Shown: positions 1 to 11,595 of the stretch, piece after piece
Layout: every line of letters begins with the position of its first letter
Numbering within the stretch: position 1 is the stretch's first letter
NCBI RefSeq assembly: GCF_029873635.1
Contig: NC_080428.1
Location: 63,173,957-63,237,956 of the forward strand
Reading direction: 5' to 3'
From: Malania oleifera
Lineage: Eukaryota; Streptophyta; Magnoliopsida; Santalales; Ximeniaceae
Length of the DNA: 64,000 bases
Position numbers and translations under genes: made by a program
Notes under the pieces: generated by a model
What the model was told of the DNA's origin: nothing
What the model saw: only the letters and a program-made list of their open reading frames with translations
Database searches by the model: none

Positions 1-1152
1 ACCAGATTATTATTCACAACAGGAATTAATACAGTTTATCCATTATGTATAATATGTTTTAAATTACTGTGTGGCTTGAGAATATAAATATAGTATAGAG
101 ACATGTTTTACAGTATTTTCAGAGCTATGTTTTACAGAGAATATAGACAGAAGAAATATTTATGGTAATTACAAAATCCCATGATTATATAGTTGACACA
201 AATATACTTTACAGTACCATGACATACAGTTTTACAGTTCCTTTCAAAAATACAGTTGATACAGATACAGTTTATCACATCATCATGGTTTATACAGTTA
301 TTACAAAATCATGGTAAAACAGATAGTTGTATATAAAGATGCATTATATAGTATCAGATCCTGTTGGACCATTACAAATTACAGAGCACGGTACTGTAGC
401 TATATACAGTATATAGAGTGCAACCACCTAAGATAATACGTGGTATAAAGGTCGATCGTATAGAGCACACGAGTGGACAAACTCCCTATCAGATATGGGT
501 TGAGAAGGGCTAATCAGACCTATGGAGTATAGTGATTTATCCTGAATGGCCAGTCAGGATAGATCCCGCCTACGGGCCGCACAACCCTATAATGAGGGGT
601 TAAATCATGATACACAGTTATCCACAGGGAAGTTTTTAGTTATTACTATGTTTATACAGATTTATAGAGATAAAATATATATATATTAGAAATATTTTGA
701 GTAGAAACCTAAATTACAAATATGATAAGCAACTGGAAAGAGGTGATGGTTTATATTACTAGTATTGTTTTTATAGATTTTATGATACATGATTATATAG
801 TAATAGATTTTCACAGTATTGTAACTCAATTGTCACACACTAGCAATAGAATATTTCATCTTACTGAGCGTTGACTCATCGCATTACTTTAACATTTTTT
901 AGGTGATCTAGGTAGGCGAGCAAATCAGACCCATAGACAAAGGGGCCTTAGTATTGCCCTAACACTAGAGTGAGTACTTCTGGGGAAGTATTTTTGTATA
1001 GCCCTAGCCAATTGAGAGCATTTTGGGAAACAGTCATATATGTATATTTTGGGAAACATGTTAGCATTATGATATTGTATATAATTATATATGGATATGT
1101 TTATTTTATTTCCGCTTCTCGCTGCTTAGGTTGATGACTGGGTTTAATTCAA
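1..1152 (+). repeat. Gypsy-type LTR, left end outside window
   Basis: Non-coding AT-rich DNA that shares two boxes with four other LTRs in this window: a GGGTTGTGCGGCCC-type box on the minus strand at about 559-605 and a (G)TGAGACACCTCTTAGTAAG-type box, here diverged, on the minus strand at about 861-880. A TTTGGTATCGGAGC sequence follows at 1153-1166 and resembles the initiator-tRNA primer-binding site of plant LTR retrotransposons, which sets the orientation. The left boundary lies outside the window. The family is probably a Ty3/Gypsy element with long LTRs (Tekay/Del-like); that lineage is inferred, since no coding domain is attached. Confidence 0.5.
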
Positions 1153-1166
1153 TTTGGTATCGGAGC
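1153..1166 (+). other. primer-binding-site-like sequence
   Basis: TTTGGTATCGGAGC differs by little from the TTGGTATCAGAGC site complementary to initiator methionine tRNA, and it directly follows the LTR-like segment. Confidence 0.45.
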
Positions 1167-1199
1167 ATTATAGTTGTTATAATATAGTATAAGAAGAAA

Positions 1200-2197
1200 A
1201 AAAAAACCCAAGTTAATAGTAGGTCATTACAATAACCATATTGTGGCATAAAATATTAATACTTCTTGTACCATTTCCGTGGAGTTGGTTTCGGACAGTC
1301 CATACAAAATTTTTTCTAGCTTGCACACAAGATGCTCTTTACCTTTCTCTTCGAATCCATTAGGTTGTTCAATGTAAATTTCCTTATGCAAGTCACCATG
1401 CATGAAGGTAGCCTTTACATCAAGTTGTTCAACCTCCAACTTAAAACTTGTAGTTAGGCTAAGAATCACTTTGATAGAAGACATCTAAACCACAAGAGAA
1501 AAGATTTCCTCAAAATCAATGCCTTTCCTTTGATCAAATCCCTTAACAACCAATCTTGCCTTGTACTTAAGTTGTGAACTATTTCCATCCTTCTTCAACC
1601 TAAACACCCATTTTTTTTTTTGGGGTGCTCTTTCGCCTTTGGGCAAAATTACTAGCTTATAAGTCTTGTTGTCACCTAGAGTTTCATCTCTTCCTACTTA
1701 ACTTTTAGCACTCTTTCTTATTATCACAAGTCATAGCTTCTTCAAAGCACTCAGGTTCTCCCCCATTAGTGAAGTTCATATAATTCATAGAGTAGTAATT
1801 TGGATTTTGATGATGCTTTCTAGAGGATATTCTAAGTGCAGGTGCTACTAGTGGCTATGGAATAGAATTCCCAATATGGTTTTCTATCACTTCATCATTA
1901 GTAGTGGTTCATTAACATCAATTTCACCACCTTCGTACCTATCTCCCCCATAATCATCATTCACATTCACCATGGTAAGAGTTTTTGGAGTAAGAATAAT
2001 AGACTTTATCAAAGTGTATTTTGGCTTCTCTACTTTCTTGTCAAAGTCTTTGAGGGACACAACATCCCACAACGTGTAACCAAACCCTTCATGACCATAA
2101 CCCAAGAAGATAAACTATCTTTACTTTCCATTTAACATGGATCTCTCATATTTGGGAATGTGAACAACAACTTTATAGCCAAAAACCCTAAGATGAC
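1200..2197 (-). mobile_element. Copia (Tork-like) pol fragment
   Basis: A fossil of a Ty1/Copia element. Minus-strand translation at about 1227-1484 gives a reverse-transcriptase segment with the family signatures LEVEQLDVK, HGDL and EIYIEQP. The segment at about 1887-2105 matches the region after integrase (MGYGHEGFGYTLWD resembles the FLGY...GYRLWDP box of Tork/Tnt1 elements). The piece is broken in several places and ends abruptly at 2198, where a different LTR begins. Confidence 0.75.
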
Positions 2198-3540
2198 TGT
2201 CGCGACGTTCCTGGGCGGAACGAGGCAAATGAAAAGGTGTTATTTTGATTTACGAGTAAAAATAGAAATGAAGTTGCCACTAACCTTTTAGTATGGTTAG
2301 AACACTTGATTACTACCCAATTAAGGGTAGAATTGGTCTGTGTTACCAAACATGGACTCAAGAGTACGGTTACGTGAGGAAAAGGTATTCGCAGCCCCTA
2401 TGCACTAATTCTTACGTACGACACCAGATTAGTCAAAAATTATCCCAAACTAATTTAATAAGCCTTTAAAATTACTCCCTTTTTAAAATTGTAAAACAAA
2501 TACCAAAAAAAAAAAAAATAACATATAGGTATTCCCTCAGAACCAAGACATATCATGCTTTGAAAGCTCAACGCCCTTCTTTGCAATCATCGGGATTAGA
2601 AAATTGAGAAAATAGGTTTTTACGAAAAATAACTCCCAGGTCTTTTGAAATTTATAGGATTTTTCAAAGGAAAAATGACATTTTTGAAACCTTGGGAGGT
2701 TTGGGCTCATTCGGGGTAAAAATGATTTCCTAGACCTTGAAAATGTTTTCGTAATTTTTTCTAAGTGTGAAAATATTTTTGTGACTTTTATGATTTTTCA
2801 ATATTTTTCCAGAACTTTAAAATAACACAAATAAAATTAAGATAAAACTCATAGAAGTCAAAGTTTGAAAATATTTTTGGAATTTATCCTGAAAAATTTT
2901 GTGATTTTTTGGCACTTTATGATTTTTATGGGATTTTTGAATTATTAGATGTCTAAAGGAAAAAAGGAAAAAAATAAAAAGAAGTCACATACTAAATAAG
3001 ATAGTAAACCGGTTCCATACCGACTCAAGGGTTCAAACAATTCGTAGAGAGATGAATGGGGTTTAGGTTCAAGGTTGAACCTAACTTTGGGTTTGAGTCT
3101 TCGATTCACATCTTCATACCGCGTTTTTTACACTTCAAAATGTAACCTAGGAAGGGAAAGTCTATTAGTTTTACCTCCTGTCTTCCTCTCCTCTAGTCTT
3201 CTTTTCTTGTTGGTGAGTCTACAAGGGTCAGTCTATAACATCTTCCTGGGGTGGTTCTTGAGCTTTGACTTAAGGCACTACAGAGTGCTTTCTTTAGATG
3301 GGGTGACCTAGCACTGGTAGGAAATGGGATCGGTTGACCACTTGATCTCCTAAGCGAATGAAATGTAACCTCATTCCTTACCCATAAAGAGAGAGACAAA
3401 ACTTCACAAACTTACAATAAAAGACTTCAATATTGGAAATATTCTCACACAACAAAGAAAAAATTCTCTCTTGTGCTTAGAATGAGAGTACTATTTATAG
3501 ACTTAGCTTAGGGCAAGCATGGAAAACAAAACATAAGTGA

Positions 3541-3965
3541 GTAATTATGGGGGGAACAAAACACGAGGTGAAAAAAAATGAAGGGAATACAGCATGAGAT
3601 GAATGATAAAGAGGGGAACAAAGCATGGGTTGAAAAATAAAGAAGGGAATATAGCATGAGATGAATGATAAAGAGGGGAACAAGGCATGGGGTGAAGAAT
3701 GATGAAAGGAATATAGCATGGGATGAATAATAAAAAGGGGAACAAAGCATATAGTGAAAAATGATGAAGGGGATATAACATGGAATGAATGATAAAGAGG
3801 AGAACAAGGCATGGGGTGAAAAATGATGAAGGGAATATAGCATGGGATTAATGATAAAGAGGGGAACAAGGCATGGGAGGAAGAATGATGAAAAAAATAT
3901 AGAATAGGATGAATGATAAAGAGGGGAACAAGGCATGGGGTGAGTGATGATGGAGGGACCAAATC
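3541..3965. repeat. tandem array, 62-bp unit, 7 copies
   Basis: The sequence GGGGAACAA or a close variant recurs at 3551, 3613, 3675, 3737, 3799, 3861 and 3923, so the period is exactly 62 bp throughout. Because 62 is not a multiple of three, each frame is visited in turn. That explains the three long overlapping minus-strand ORFs that repeat a HALFPSLSF-like peptide; they are not taken as genes. Confidence 0.95.
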
Positions 3966-3987
3966 ATGCTTGCATATTACAAATTAG

Positions 3988-3989
<2 letters not shown>

Positions 3990-4052
<63 letters not shown>
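3990..4052. repeat. (AAT)n microsatellite
   Basis: About 20 uninterrupted AAT units between the two LTR arrays. Confidence 0.97.
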
Positions 4053-4055
<3 letters not shown>

Positions 4056-4162
4056 TACGAGGGTCCAAGAAGTCGTGCGGAGCCCAATGGAGATGTGTGG
4101 GGTCCACAGCCATGTGAGGTCCAGTGGAGATATGTGGGGTCCACAAGCCATGTGAGGTCCAC

Positions 4163-5210
4163 TAGCTGTGTGAGGGTTATAGGAACCAGAGTTAGTGTGC
4201 ATCGGATGTAAGAATCTGAGTTAGAGTACAAAATGTGGTAACGTACACCGGATGTAGGAATTTGAGCAAGCGTAACAAATGGGGTAACTTACACTGGATG
4301 TAGGAATCCAAACTAGCGTACCAAATGGGATAACATGCAGCAGATGTAGGAATCTAAGGTAGCATATCAAAGGGAGTAACGTGTACTGGATGTATGAATC
4401 CGAACTAGCGTACCAAGGGATGTGGGCCCCACAAGCCATGTGGTGCTAAATGGAGATATGTGGGTTCCACAAGCTACGTGGGGGCTACAAGCCACATGAG
4501 GGTTATAGGAACCTGAGCTAGTGTGCACCAGATGTAGGAATCCGAGTTAGCATAAGAGAGGGTAATGTGCATCGGATGTAGGAATCCGAGCTAGCATACC
4601 AAAGGGAGTAACGTGCACCAGAGGTAGGAATCCGAACTAGCGTACTAGGAGATATCAAGCTTATAAGTCATATGGGGCCTAATGGAGATATGTGGGGCCT
4701 AAAATCCGCGTGAGGGTTATAGGAACCCAAACTAGCATGCACAAGATATACGAATCGGAGCTAGCATCAGAGAGGGTAACGTGCATCAGATGTAGGAATC
4801 CGAACTAGTGTACTAGGAGATATGGGGCCCACAAGCCATGTGGGGCCCAATGGAGATATGTAGGGACCACAAGAGATATGTGGGTTCCATAAGCTATGTC
4901 TGGCCTACAAGCCGTGTGAGGGTTATGGGAACCCGAGCTAGTATGCACTGGATGTAGGAATCTGAGCTAGCATCAGAGAGGATGATGTGCATCCGATGTA
5001 GGAATCCAAGCTAGCGTACTAAAAGATGTGGGATCCACAAGCTATGTGGGGCCCATAAGAGATAAGTGGGTTCCACAAGCTACGTGGGGCCTTCAAGCCA
5101 CGTAAGGGTTATAAGAACCCAAGCTAGCGTGCACCGGATATAGGAATCCGAGCTTGTGTCAGAGAGGGTAACGTGCGTCAGATGTAGGAATCCAAGATAG
5201 CGTTAAAGGG
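4163..5210. repeat. nested tandem array, 45-bp units in about 200-bp higher-order units
   Basis: A core like GATGTAGGAATCCGAGCTAG recurs at least 14 times (for example 4196, 4243, 4288, 4334, 4380, 4522, 4567, 4612, 4781, 4987, 5173), at about 45-bp steps within blocks. The blocks are separated by a longer segment with GAGGGTTATAGGAACC, seen near 4163, 4497, 4712, 4919 and 5104, giving a higher-order period of roughly 185-215 bp after the first block. Confidence 0.9.
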
Positions 5211-5465
5211 ACTCAATTTTGAAATAAACCGGGGCTTAATTGGAACCTTCTACTACTAGTTTACAAAGTCATCTTTCTTATCACATGGGGTCTCCTCGGA
5301 TAGTCCTGGTTAAAATTAGGGTATCTATGGCAACAAATATATGTCAACCCAATTCGTACGGGGCCCATGAAGATGTGTGGGGTCCACAAGTAGCGTGGGA
5401 TCTACAAAGATATGCGGGTCACGAGGTCTCCTCGGAAAGGCCTGGTTAAAATTGGGGTGTCTATA

Positions 5466-6230
5466 GTTGCCCCTCTTTATAGGCCTTGTTGCTTTAGGGT
5501 AATAGTAAGAGCTCTCCTATATTATCTATAGCAACATACCTACAAAGATAAAATACACCTATTTTAGTCAAACCATACAACTGACCACATGTTGTCTTCT
5601 AAGTAAGGTTATGTGTCGACCAGCAAAAGGGAAGATAAAGGGTGACCCGGATCGAAGACGTGGCATGATCTTGTCCATTGTGGAGAAACATAGATCAAAC
5701 GGTTCACAAAAGACCATGTAGCACATGAAAGTGTGGAGGATGGCATGCCACGTGTCACTAGCTGAGTGGTGGGTCAAACGTGACCCGGATCTTGATGCAG
5801 CACAATCCTAACAGTCCCCAGAGAACATAGATCATGTAGTTAAGGAATGACACACTTAGATTCATTACGTGAAATGATCTCTGTAGTTTCCAGAAAACAT
5901 AGATCCAACGGTGGTTAGGGGGGCCACATAGCACTCTTCGTGCATTGAGGAAAACGAGTCGCGTGTCAGTGGCCTGATGGGTGAGTGTATGCGGGTGCAG
6001 ATAAGTGACATGGCTCAATCCAAGTCATCCCCAGAAAAAACAGATTGTGTGGTTGAGGTATGGCACGCTAAGATTGCTGACATGGAGAGATCCTCACCGT
6101 CTCAAGAAAACCTACATCGGACAGTGAGTTGCAAGTGGTACTTGAATTTCTAACATGGAGTGATCCTCACTGTCCCAAAAAAAAAAAAAAAAAAGATCGG
6201 GCGGTTTAGGGAGGGCCGCATAACCTCAGC
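5466..6230. other. non-coding region with diverged internal repeats
   Basis: There is no supported gene. Phrases such as GACCCGGATC, ACATAGATC and GATCCTCAC recur at irregular spacing, a pattern common in plant LTR or promoter DNA. A poly-A run lies at 6178-6194. The stretch joins the purine tract of the Tat-like LTR to the plus-strand promoter-like region. Confidence 0.5.
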
Positions 6231-6897
6231 TTATATAAAGGTGAACACTCCATGTGTCACACGCCGATGGGGAATTGGATGCCACGGGTCACAATCCTAC
6301 GATTCCAAGACCAAAGATACTTAAACCATATTTTTTTTCTTTCACTTTATTTTCATTCTCTCTTTCTCTCGCAACATCCTTTCTTTCTCTTCTCTTTTCC
6401 CTTTCTATAACTCTTTGTGGTTCTAACCCTAGGGTTCTTGTATACATATCCCTAATCCTTTCTCTGCAATTTCTCCTAGTGAAAGCCCGGAGCCCTTCTC
6501 TTTTCTTTCTTCTCTCTATTCCTCTCTTCTCTGCGAAATGAGGATGCTTAAGACTCAAGCTTAGATCCTAGTTCTTTCTTAACTCCCCGTCTTGGTTCTG
6601 GAATTGGCGAAGACACTACAAACCCTAGCTTATCCCTCCAAGACTCCTTTGCACTTCCTTTCCTTTTTCTAATTTTCAAAACCTTGAGGTTTTAGATCAC
6701 AACCTAAATCTCTTTTGTCACTTTTTTTTTTTCTCTTAAGCTTCGATCTCGTCCCCTACCCTAGAGGTGCACCCTTGAGATCCGTGAGGTGATGCCGTAG
6801 TTCCCAAAACCTTGTGGTTTCAACTAGAGACTTGTCACTGGGATCTCGGAGAGGTTGGGTCAGGTCGAACACAAAAAGATAAGTACCTTTTCCAACC

Positions 6898-6961
<64 letters not shown>

Positions 6962-8790
6962 GTTTAATTTTCGTTTGTGTATATTGATTGCTTGTTGTTC
7001 AGATTTAGGTCTATGTGGGGGAGTTCGTTCGAATTAGGGTTTCAGGTTGTTTGGTGAGGTTGAAGATGAGTCAACTCGTCTTCGACTTGATGAGTGAGTG
7101 TCAGGGTTGACTCATGCAAGTCAACCTACCGAGTGTGTGATTCAAACCAGGGCTGACTCGTGCAAGTCAAACCAGGCGAGTTGAGTGAACCTGGGGGAAC
7201 CCGAGTGAGCCATATAGGCTCTATCATGTGTTTAGGTCATGTGTGGACTTTGGGACTTATGAGAATGGACTTGAATGAATTGGGGCTGAGTTTGATTTTG
7301 AAAGAGGGCTTGGGTTGAGTTTTAAAATGGGTCGGCCCACTTCAGATTTTTTTAAAAAATAGGGCCCGGGTAACTTTTAAAACGGGCCTGCCCACTTTCA
7401 CTTTAAAAAAAAAAAAAAATAGGGCTCGAGTTTATTTAAATGATTGGGCTTGGTTAAGGGTTTGGGTCCAGGTTCCTTTTAAAACAGGTTTGGGGCTTTG
7501 GTTTTAAAAATGAATAGGCTTGAGTTTTAAAAATGATTGTTGGGCTTTATGCAAAAAAATTGGCTTCTGGTTCTTTTAAAGCGGGCCCTGGGAATAAATG
7601 CGCTTGTTTTTTTTTTCTTAAAGCGAATGAGTTTTCTAGTTTCTTGGGTTTAGATGTTATGACGACTCCCCATCTTTCAAAATCTATCCCTAGATTTTTT
7701 TCGCTGCCTCATGAATATAGTCCTTCACTAATAGCTAGGGGGCTTCACGACTCTCACAGCTTATCCTTACTTACAGTCTCTGCGGCCTTCTCGATGCACA
7801 TCAACTCTCATCACCATCTTCATGACTCACTCTCACTCACAGCTGCTGAGGGCCTCTATGCACACCTTTTGCTCTCTCTTCCTCTTGTCATTCACACACT
7901 TTAAAGCATATACATATGGGCAATCTTATTGTTGTTCCATTTAACACACTTCCTCTCACACCTAAACACTACAAGCAAACTCCACGTGTAACCGCAACCC
8001 ATATTTAACCACCCTCTGTTACGACAACTGCGCCTTAACCATTTCAAATTTCTTAAAACTCTCAATCATTTCTCATGGCAGGGGTTTCATCTTCCAAATA
8101 GGTTCCTAATTGAATGAGGCACTGGAGGTGCCATCCTGTCCTAGTGTCCTTGGCTCCTTCCAACTCTCTCCTCAGTTCCAAAAATGAAATGCTAAGGAAT
8201 GAGATAGTACTAGCCACAATGTCCGATGCCGGTGTAGCTACCCAAGCACTCTATCACAGTGCCCAAGCAATGACCTCGACATCTCACTTAGTCCATCGTT
8301 TGTAGAACCAGGCCAAACCGTGACCCTCCTCAGAAATGAAGTCAACTTCTTACGGAAGAAATACCGAGAAGAATAATAGAAAGTGAGGGACTTAAGGCAA
8401 GAAAATAAAATGCTGAAACAGGAGGTCGAGGATTTGAGAAGAATGGTGGCCATTTACTCCAACGATCTTGGGCCTGGAATAGCCGGGTTGGAGAAAAGCT
8501 AGAAGGACTTCCAGCGGAAGCATAAACGATTCAAAACCATAGTGCATGGAAAAGGCCAGACTTTATGTTTCTCAACCTAAAAACGAAGGTGGAGAGGCAT
8601 GAAGAGCCATGATGTTATGTATTTATGCTACTATACAAAGCGTGTAAATGTACGCCCCCCCTTTTTTAGAAGAGTTTTAGTTTGATTTTGGGAGAGTTTT
8701 GGTTTGGTTATTGTAATCTCCCAGAACTGTAAATATAACCACGGTGTTCCTCCGCCATAAGTGAGGGTGATTAATAAAATTTGGGTGGCT
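6231..8790 (+). other. plus-strand promoter-to-polyA-like unit, degraded; possible Tat antisense gene
   Basis: A TATA-like TTATATAAAG (6231-6240) precedes a pyrimidine-rich leader (6320-6530) of the kind seen in plant 5' UTRs. Near 8330-8460 the plus strand encodes a charged, coiled-coil-like stretch rich in K, R, E and L. An AATAAAAT polyadenylation-like signal occurs near 8772. Tat-lineage Gypsy elements are known to carry antisense ORFs between pol and the 3' LTR. This unit lies on the internal side of the probable minus-strand 3' LTR and is antisense to it. That identity is inference: the coding part is broken and I recognise no domain. Confidence 0.3.
6900..6962. repeat. (TTA)n microsatellite
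   Basis: About 20 TTA/ATT units. The leucine-rich ORF over it is an artefact of the repeat. Confidence 0.95.
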
Positions 8791-8850
8791 TTCTTTTAAA
8801 TGAGAGCAAGAGTATTGCTGGTACACCGACCCAAGCCATAATTTCCTACG

Positions 8851-9150
8851 AATGACTTGCTGCGGATGTAGAAATTCGGGCCATGGGGGTACAATGACCC
8901 AAAACTCTATGATGGTTGGCCATGGATGTAGTAATTCGAGCGACAGGGGTACAATGACCCAAACCTTTGTGTCAGTTTGCTGCGAATATGGGAGTCCGAG
9001 CCGTGGGGGTATGATGATCCAAACCTATATGTCAATTTGCTATAGACGTGGGAGTCCGAGCCGTGGGTGTACGATGACCCAAACCTCTGTGTTGGTTTGT
9101 TGTGGACGTAAGAGTCTGAGCTGTGGGGATACAATGACCCAAACCTCTGT
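8851..9150. repeat. tandem array, 60-bp unit, 5 copies
   Basis: Five copies of a unit with period exactly 60 bp, containing GGATGTAG-like, ATTCGGG/GTCCGAG-like and GGGGTACAATGACCCAAAC-like segments. Since 60 is a multiple of three, one plus-strand frame (8852-9238) stays open and encodes a diverged 20-residue repeat around MTQTSV. It has no recognisable domain and is not called as a gene. Confidence 0.93.
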
Positions 9151-10002
9151 ATGTATTTTTTTTTTTTTTTCTCTTCTTAGCTTTTGCAATAATGGTTTTG
9201 ATGGAAAAGAAAAGTGCATTAGGGTTTTTGAGAGATAAGATGGTATGTTCTAGGGGAAAGAAGTGGGGCTTAGTTGGGGATGTAAATGGAATTGGATTGG
9301 TGGATATAGCATCATGATCCACCTCTATAGATACAAATTTGATGGTTTTCAAATGCACTGGAGTAATAGTTGGGATAAGTTTTGTATGGATGTTTATTTG
9401 TGATTGATAGATATTTTCAATCTTAAGAAAATAAGATGATAACTCTGACTTATTTTAGTTAAGTATTTTTCTTGGTTTTTTTTTTTTTTTTTGTTTAATT
9501 GAGAGTACTGAAAAAATTTCTTGTCTGCATCCTAACTTTGAATTGAATCCGACAATTCCTAAATTGTATACTTTTGTATCATTAATAAAAAAAATAAAGT
9601 AATACTTGAACCTCTTAAAGGAAAAATATATTCAAGTAGGTACCCTGGTGCCAACGGTGGCCGCGGTCTGCACGGTCTCCTTCCGCGCAAATCCTTCTCA
9701 TTTGAAAATAGTAAAATGCACATTAGAAAGACAGGAAGGCTATTTACTTACCAGGTGGAATAATTTGGTAGGTGTATTTAAGACCCTTTCTAATCTGTAC
9801 GTTGGGGCATTTTGTAAGCGAGACCAACTTGTCATCAGGGTTTGACTTATTTTGCAACACTAGGTCCATTTGGTTTTATATGAATTTGGGTTATTTGGGT
9901 AACTTGGAGTTTAAGTTTTCTGTTCTTATTGGATAGCCTAATTAAATGTACTTGAATTTTTTTGCAATTTTGCAATTTTTTAAATTTTAATAACTAATAA
10001 AA
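9151..10002. other. AT-rich intergenic DNA
   Basis: I see no gene. One 79-codon plus-strand frame (9606-9845) overlaps a short GC-richer patch near 9645-9690 but has no recognisable domain and no visible splice context. Confidence 0.6.
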
Positions 10003-10422
10003 AATATATTTGATATTGTGCATTTCATAAGCATGTAGAATATTATTTTAAAATCAAATTGAACTTAATCAAGTTATCACTTGAATTTTGAGATTTTTCA
10101 TGCCTAAGTTTGAGTTTAAAATTTCTAAATCAAGTTGAGTTCAAGAGGTCGATTGGATTTGAATCAATTATACCCCTATCTAATAGAAACTCTATAAAGT
10201 TTTATCTTTGACAATATATTTGATATTGTGCATTTCATAAGTATGTAGAATATTATTTTAAAATCAAATTGAACTTAATCAAGTTATCAATTGAATTTTT
10301 AGATTTTTCATGCCTAAGTTTGAGTTTAAAATTTCTAAATCAAGTTGAGTTCAAGAGGTCGATTCGATTTGAATCAATTATACCCCTATCTAATAGAAAC
10401 TCTATAAAGTTTTATCTTTGAC
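10003..10422. repeat. 210-bp direct tandem duplication
   Basis: Positions 10003-10212 and 10213-10422 are the same 210-bp sequence with about five visible base differences and no indel. The copies abut exactly. There is no coding content. Confidence 0.95.

Positions 10423-10477
<55 letters not shown>
10423..10477. repeat. (TA)n(TG)n compound microsatellite
   Basis: About 12 TA units followed by about 14 TG units, immediately after the second 210-bp copy. Confidence 0.95.
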
Positions 10478-10478
<1 letters not shown>

Positions 10479-11595
10479 TTAAGAGAAATTTTCTTAAAAA
10501 AAAAAATACTATAAAAAAGAAAATCTAGAAATTTTCTTAAATTTAAGTTTTTATTAAGCGAAAATACTTTTAAAAATTCATTTAGTAATATTTTCTATGG
10601 GCATTCTTAAATATTAAAATAAAATTCGGATCAATTTATTGCATTTTAATCAATAAATTGAATTGTAAACTGAGCAAAAAAAGTACCTACTTGCAAATTA
10701 GTTCGATATCATAATTTCTTTTCCATTCAAAAAATTGGAGGTATAAAATTTGAAATGATATTCTTTATCCTACCTCTAATTTTATAAGCCATGATTCAGA
10801 GGTAAGGCACATGGCTTTTAGCATTTATTCACATTTAGGAATGTCACCAGCAAATTAAGACAATAGTTTGAGTGTGTGTGAACTTGGAATTGGGATCATG
10901 AATTCGGATTTGTGTATATTTAGATAAAATGTAACATAAATTTTATTGAATTTCTTTCAATTCCAAATAAATCTAAATTTGAAATTTAAAATTCATGTTT
11001 CTAAACATAATTTTTATGAATTTTGTAGTGTTAGACTATGAGATTTATTAGTATTCTAGAGACCTTCCAAGAGTTCGTAAATTAGATTCAAACTTTAGAA
11101 GGAGGTAGGAAAAGGTATAGAATTGGAGATGGTCTATCTCTTGTTATGCAACTTTGAAATAACAAGAATGAAAAATTGAAAAAAAAAACTAATATTTTAT
11201 AATTATTCTTTACTCTTCTCCTTTTTTGAGCAGTTGTGTGATCCGTCAGAGTTCATATTTATGCACGCTCTGTAGAGATACATTGTCCTCCCTTGAGAAT
11301 AATTTCAGGCAATTCAAGAGCAAATATGATTCTTAGCCTATAATCTTCAATGTCATAGTTTGCAATGTACACGCCTAGGGATCTGATGTCCAATAGGAGA
11401 GAAAAAGAAATATGAGTTTTCCCCTTTTATGTTTAATGGAGGCACCTCTAATTTTTTTTAATAATTTTCAATTTGGTTTAACCACCTAATTAATTAAAAA
11501 TTGTAATTAACTAATATGTTAAACCTAAATCAATGACAAGAATAAGTTTGGATGTGTGTGTAGAAGAGATGTCATTATTTACTGTGAGTTATGGT
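10478..11595. other. AT-rich intergenic DNA
   Basis: No gene, RNA or element could be supported. The stretch is low-complexity AT-rich DNA with short homopolymer runs. Confidence 0.6.

Larger units (their letters stand above)
2198..5465 (-). repeat. Tat-like Gypsy LTR, about 3.3 kb
   Basis: The segment starts TGTCGCGACG and ends GGTGTCTATA, terminal sequences I associate with Tat/Ogre-type LTRs. A purine tract read on the minus strand (AAAGAGGGGCAAC, 5466-5478) sits against the right end as a polypurine tract would, so this is probably a 3' LTR on the minus strand. A minus-strand TATAAATAG lies at about 3490-3498. With that box as core promoter, the arrays at 3551-3960 and 4163-5210 fall in U3. 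The region from 3490 down to 2198 (R-U5) has no long ORF. A 5286-5331 segment is repeated at 5421-5467. Confidence 0.55.

Noticed and set aside
3495-3962. Overlapping minus-strand ORFs of 78-155 codons with a repeated HALFPSLSF-like peptide
   Set aside because: All three frames of a 62-bp tandem repeat stay open, so the ORFs follow from the array.
6855-7037. Poly-leucine ORF resembling a membrane segment
   Set aside because: It is a (TTA)n microsatellite.
8852-9238. 128-codon Cys-rich repeat ORF
   Set aside because: A 60-bp tandem repeat keeps the frame open; no signal peptide, domain or promoter could be tied to it, although it is noted as an array.
9606-9845. 79-codon ORF in a GC-richer patch as a possible host gene
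   Set aside because: No recognisable domain, no splice sites or promoter, and it is flanked by repetitive AT-rich DNA.
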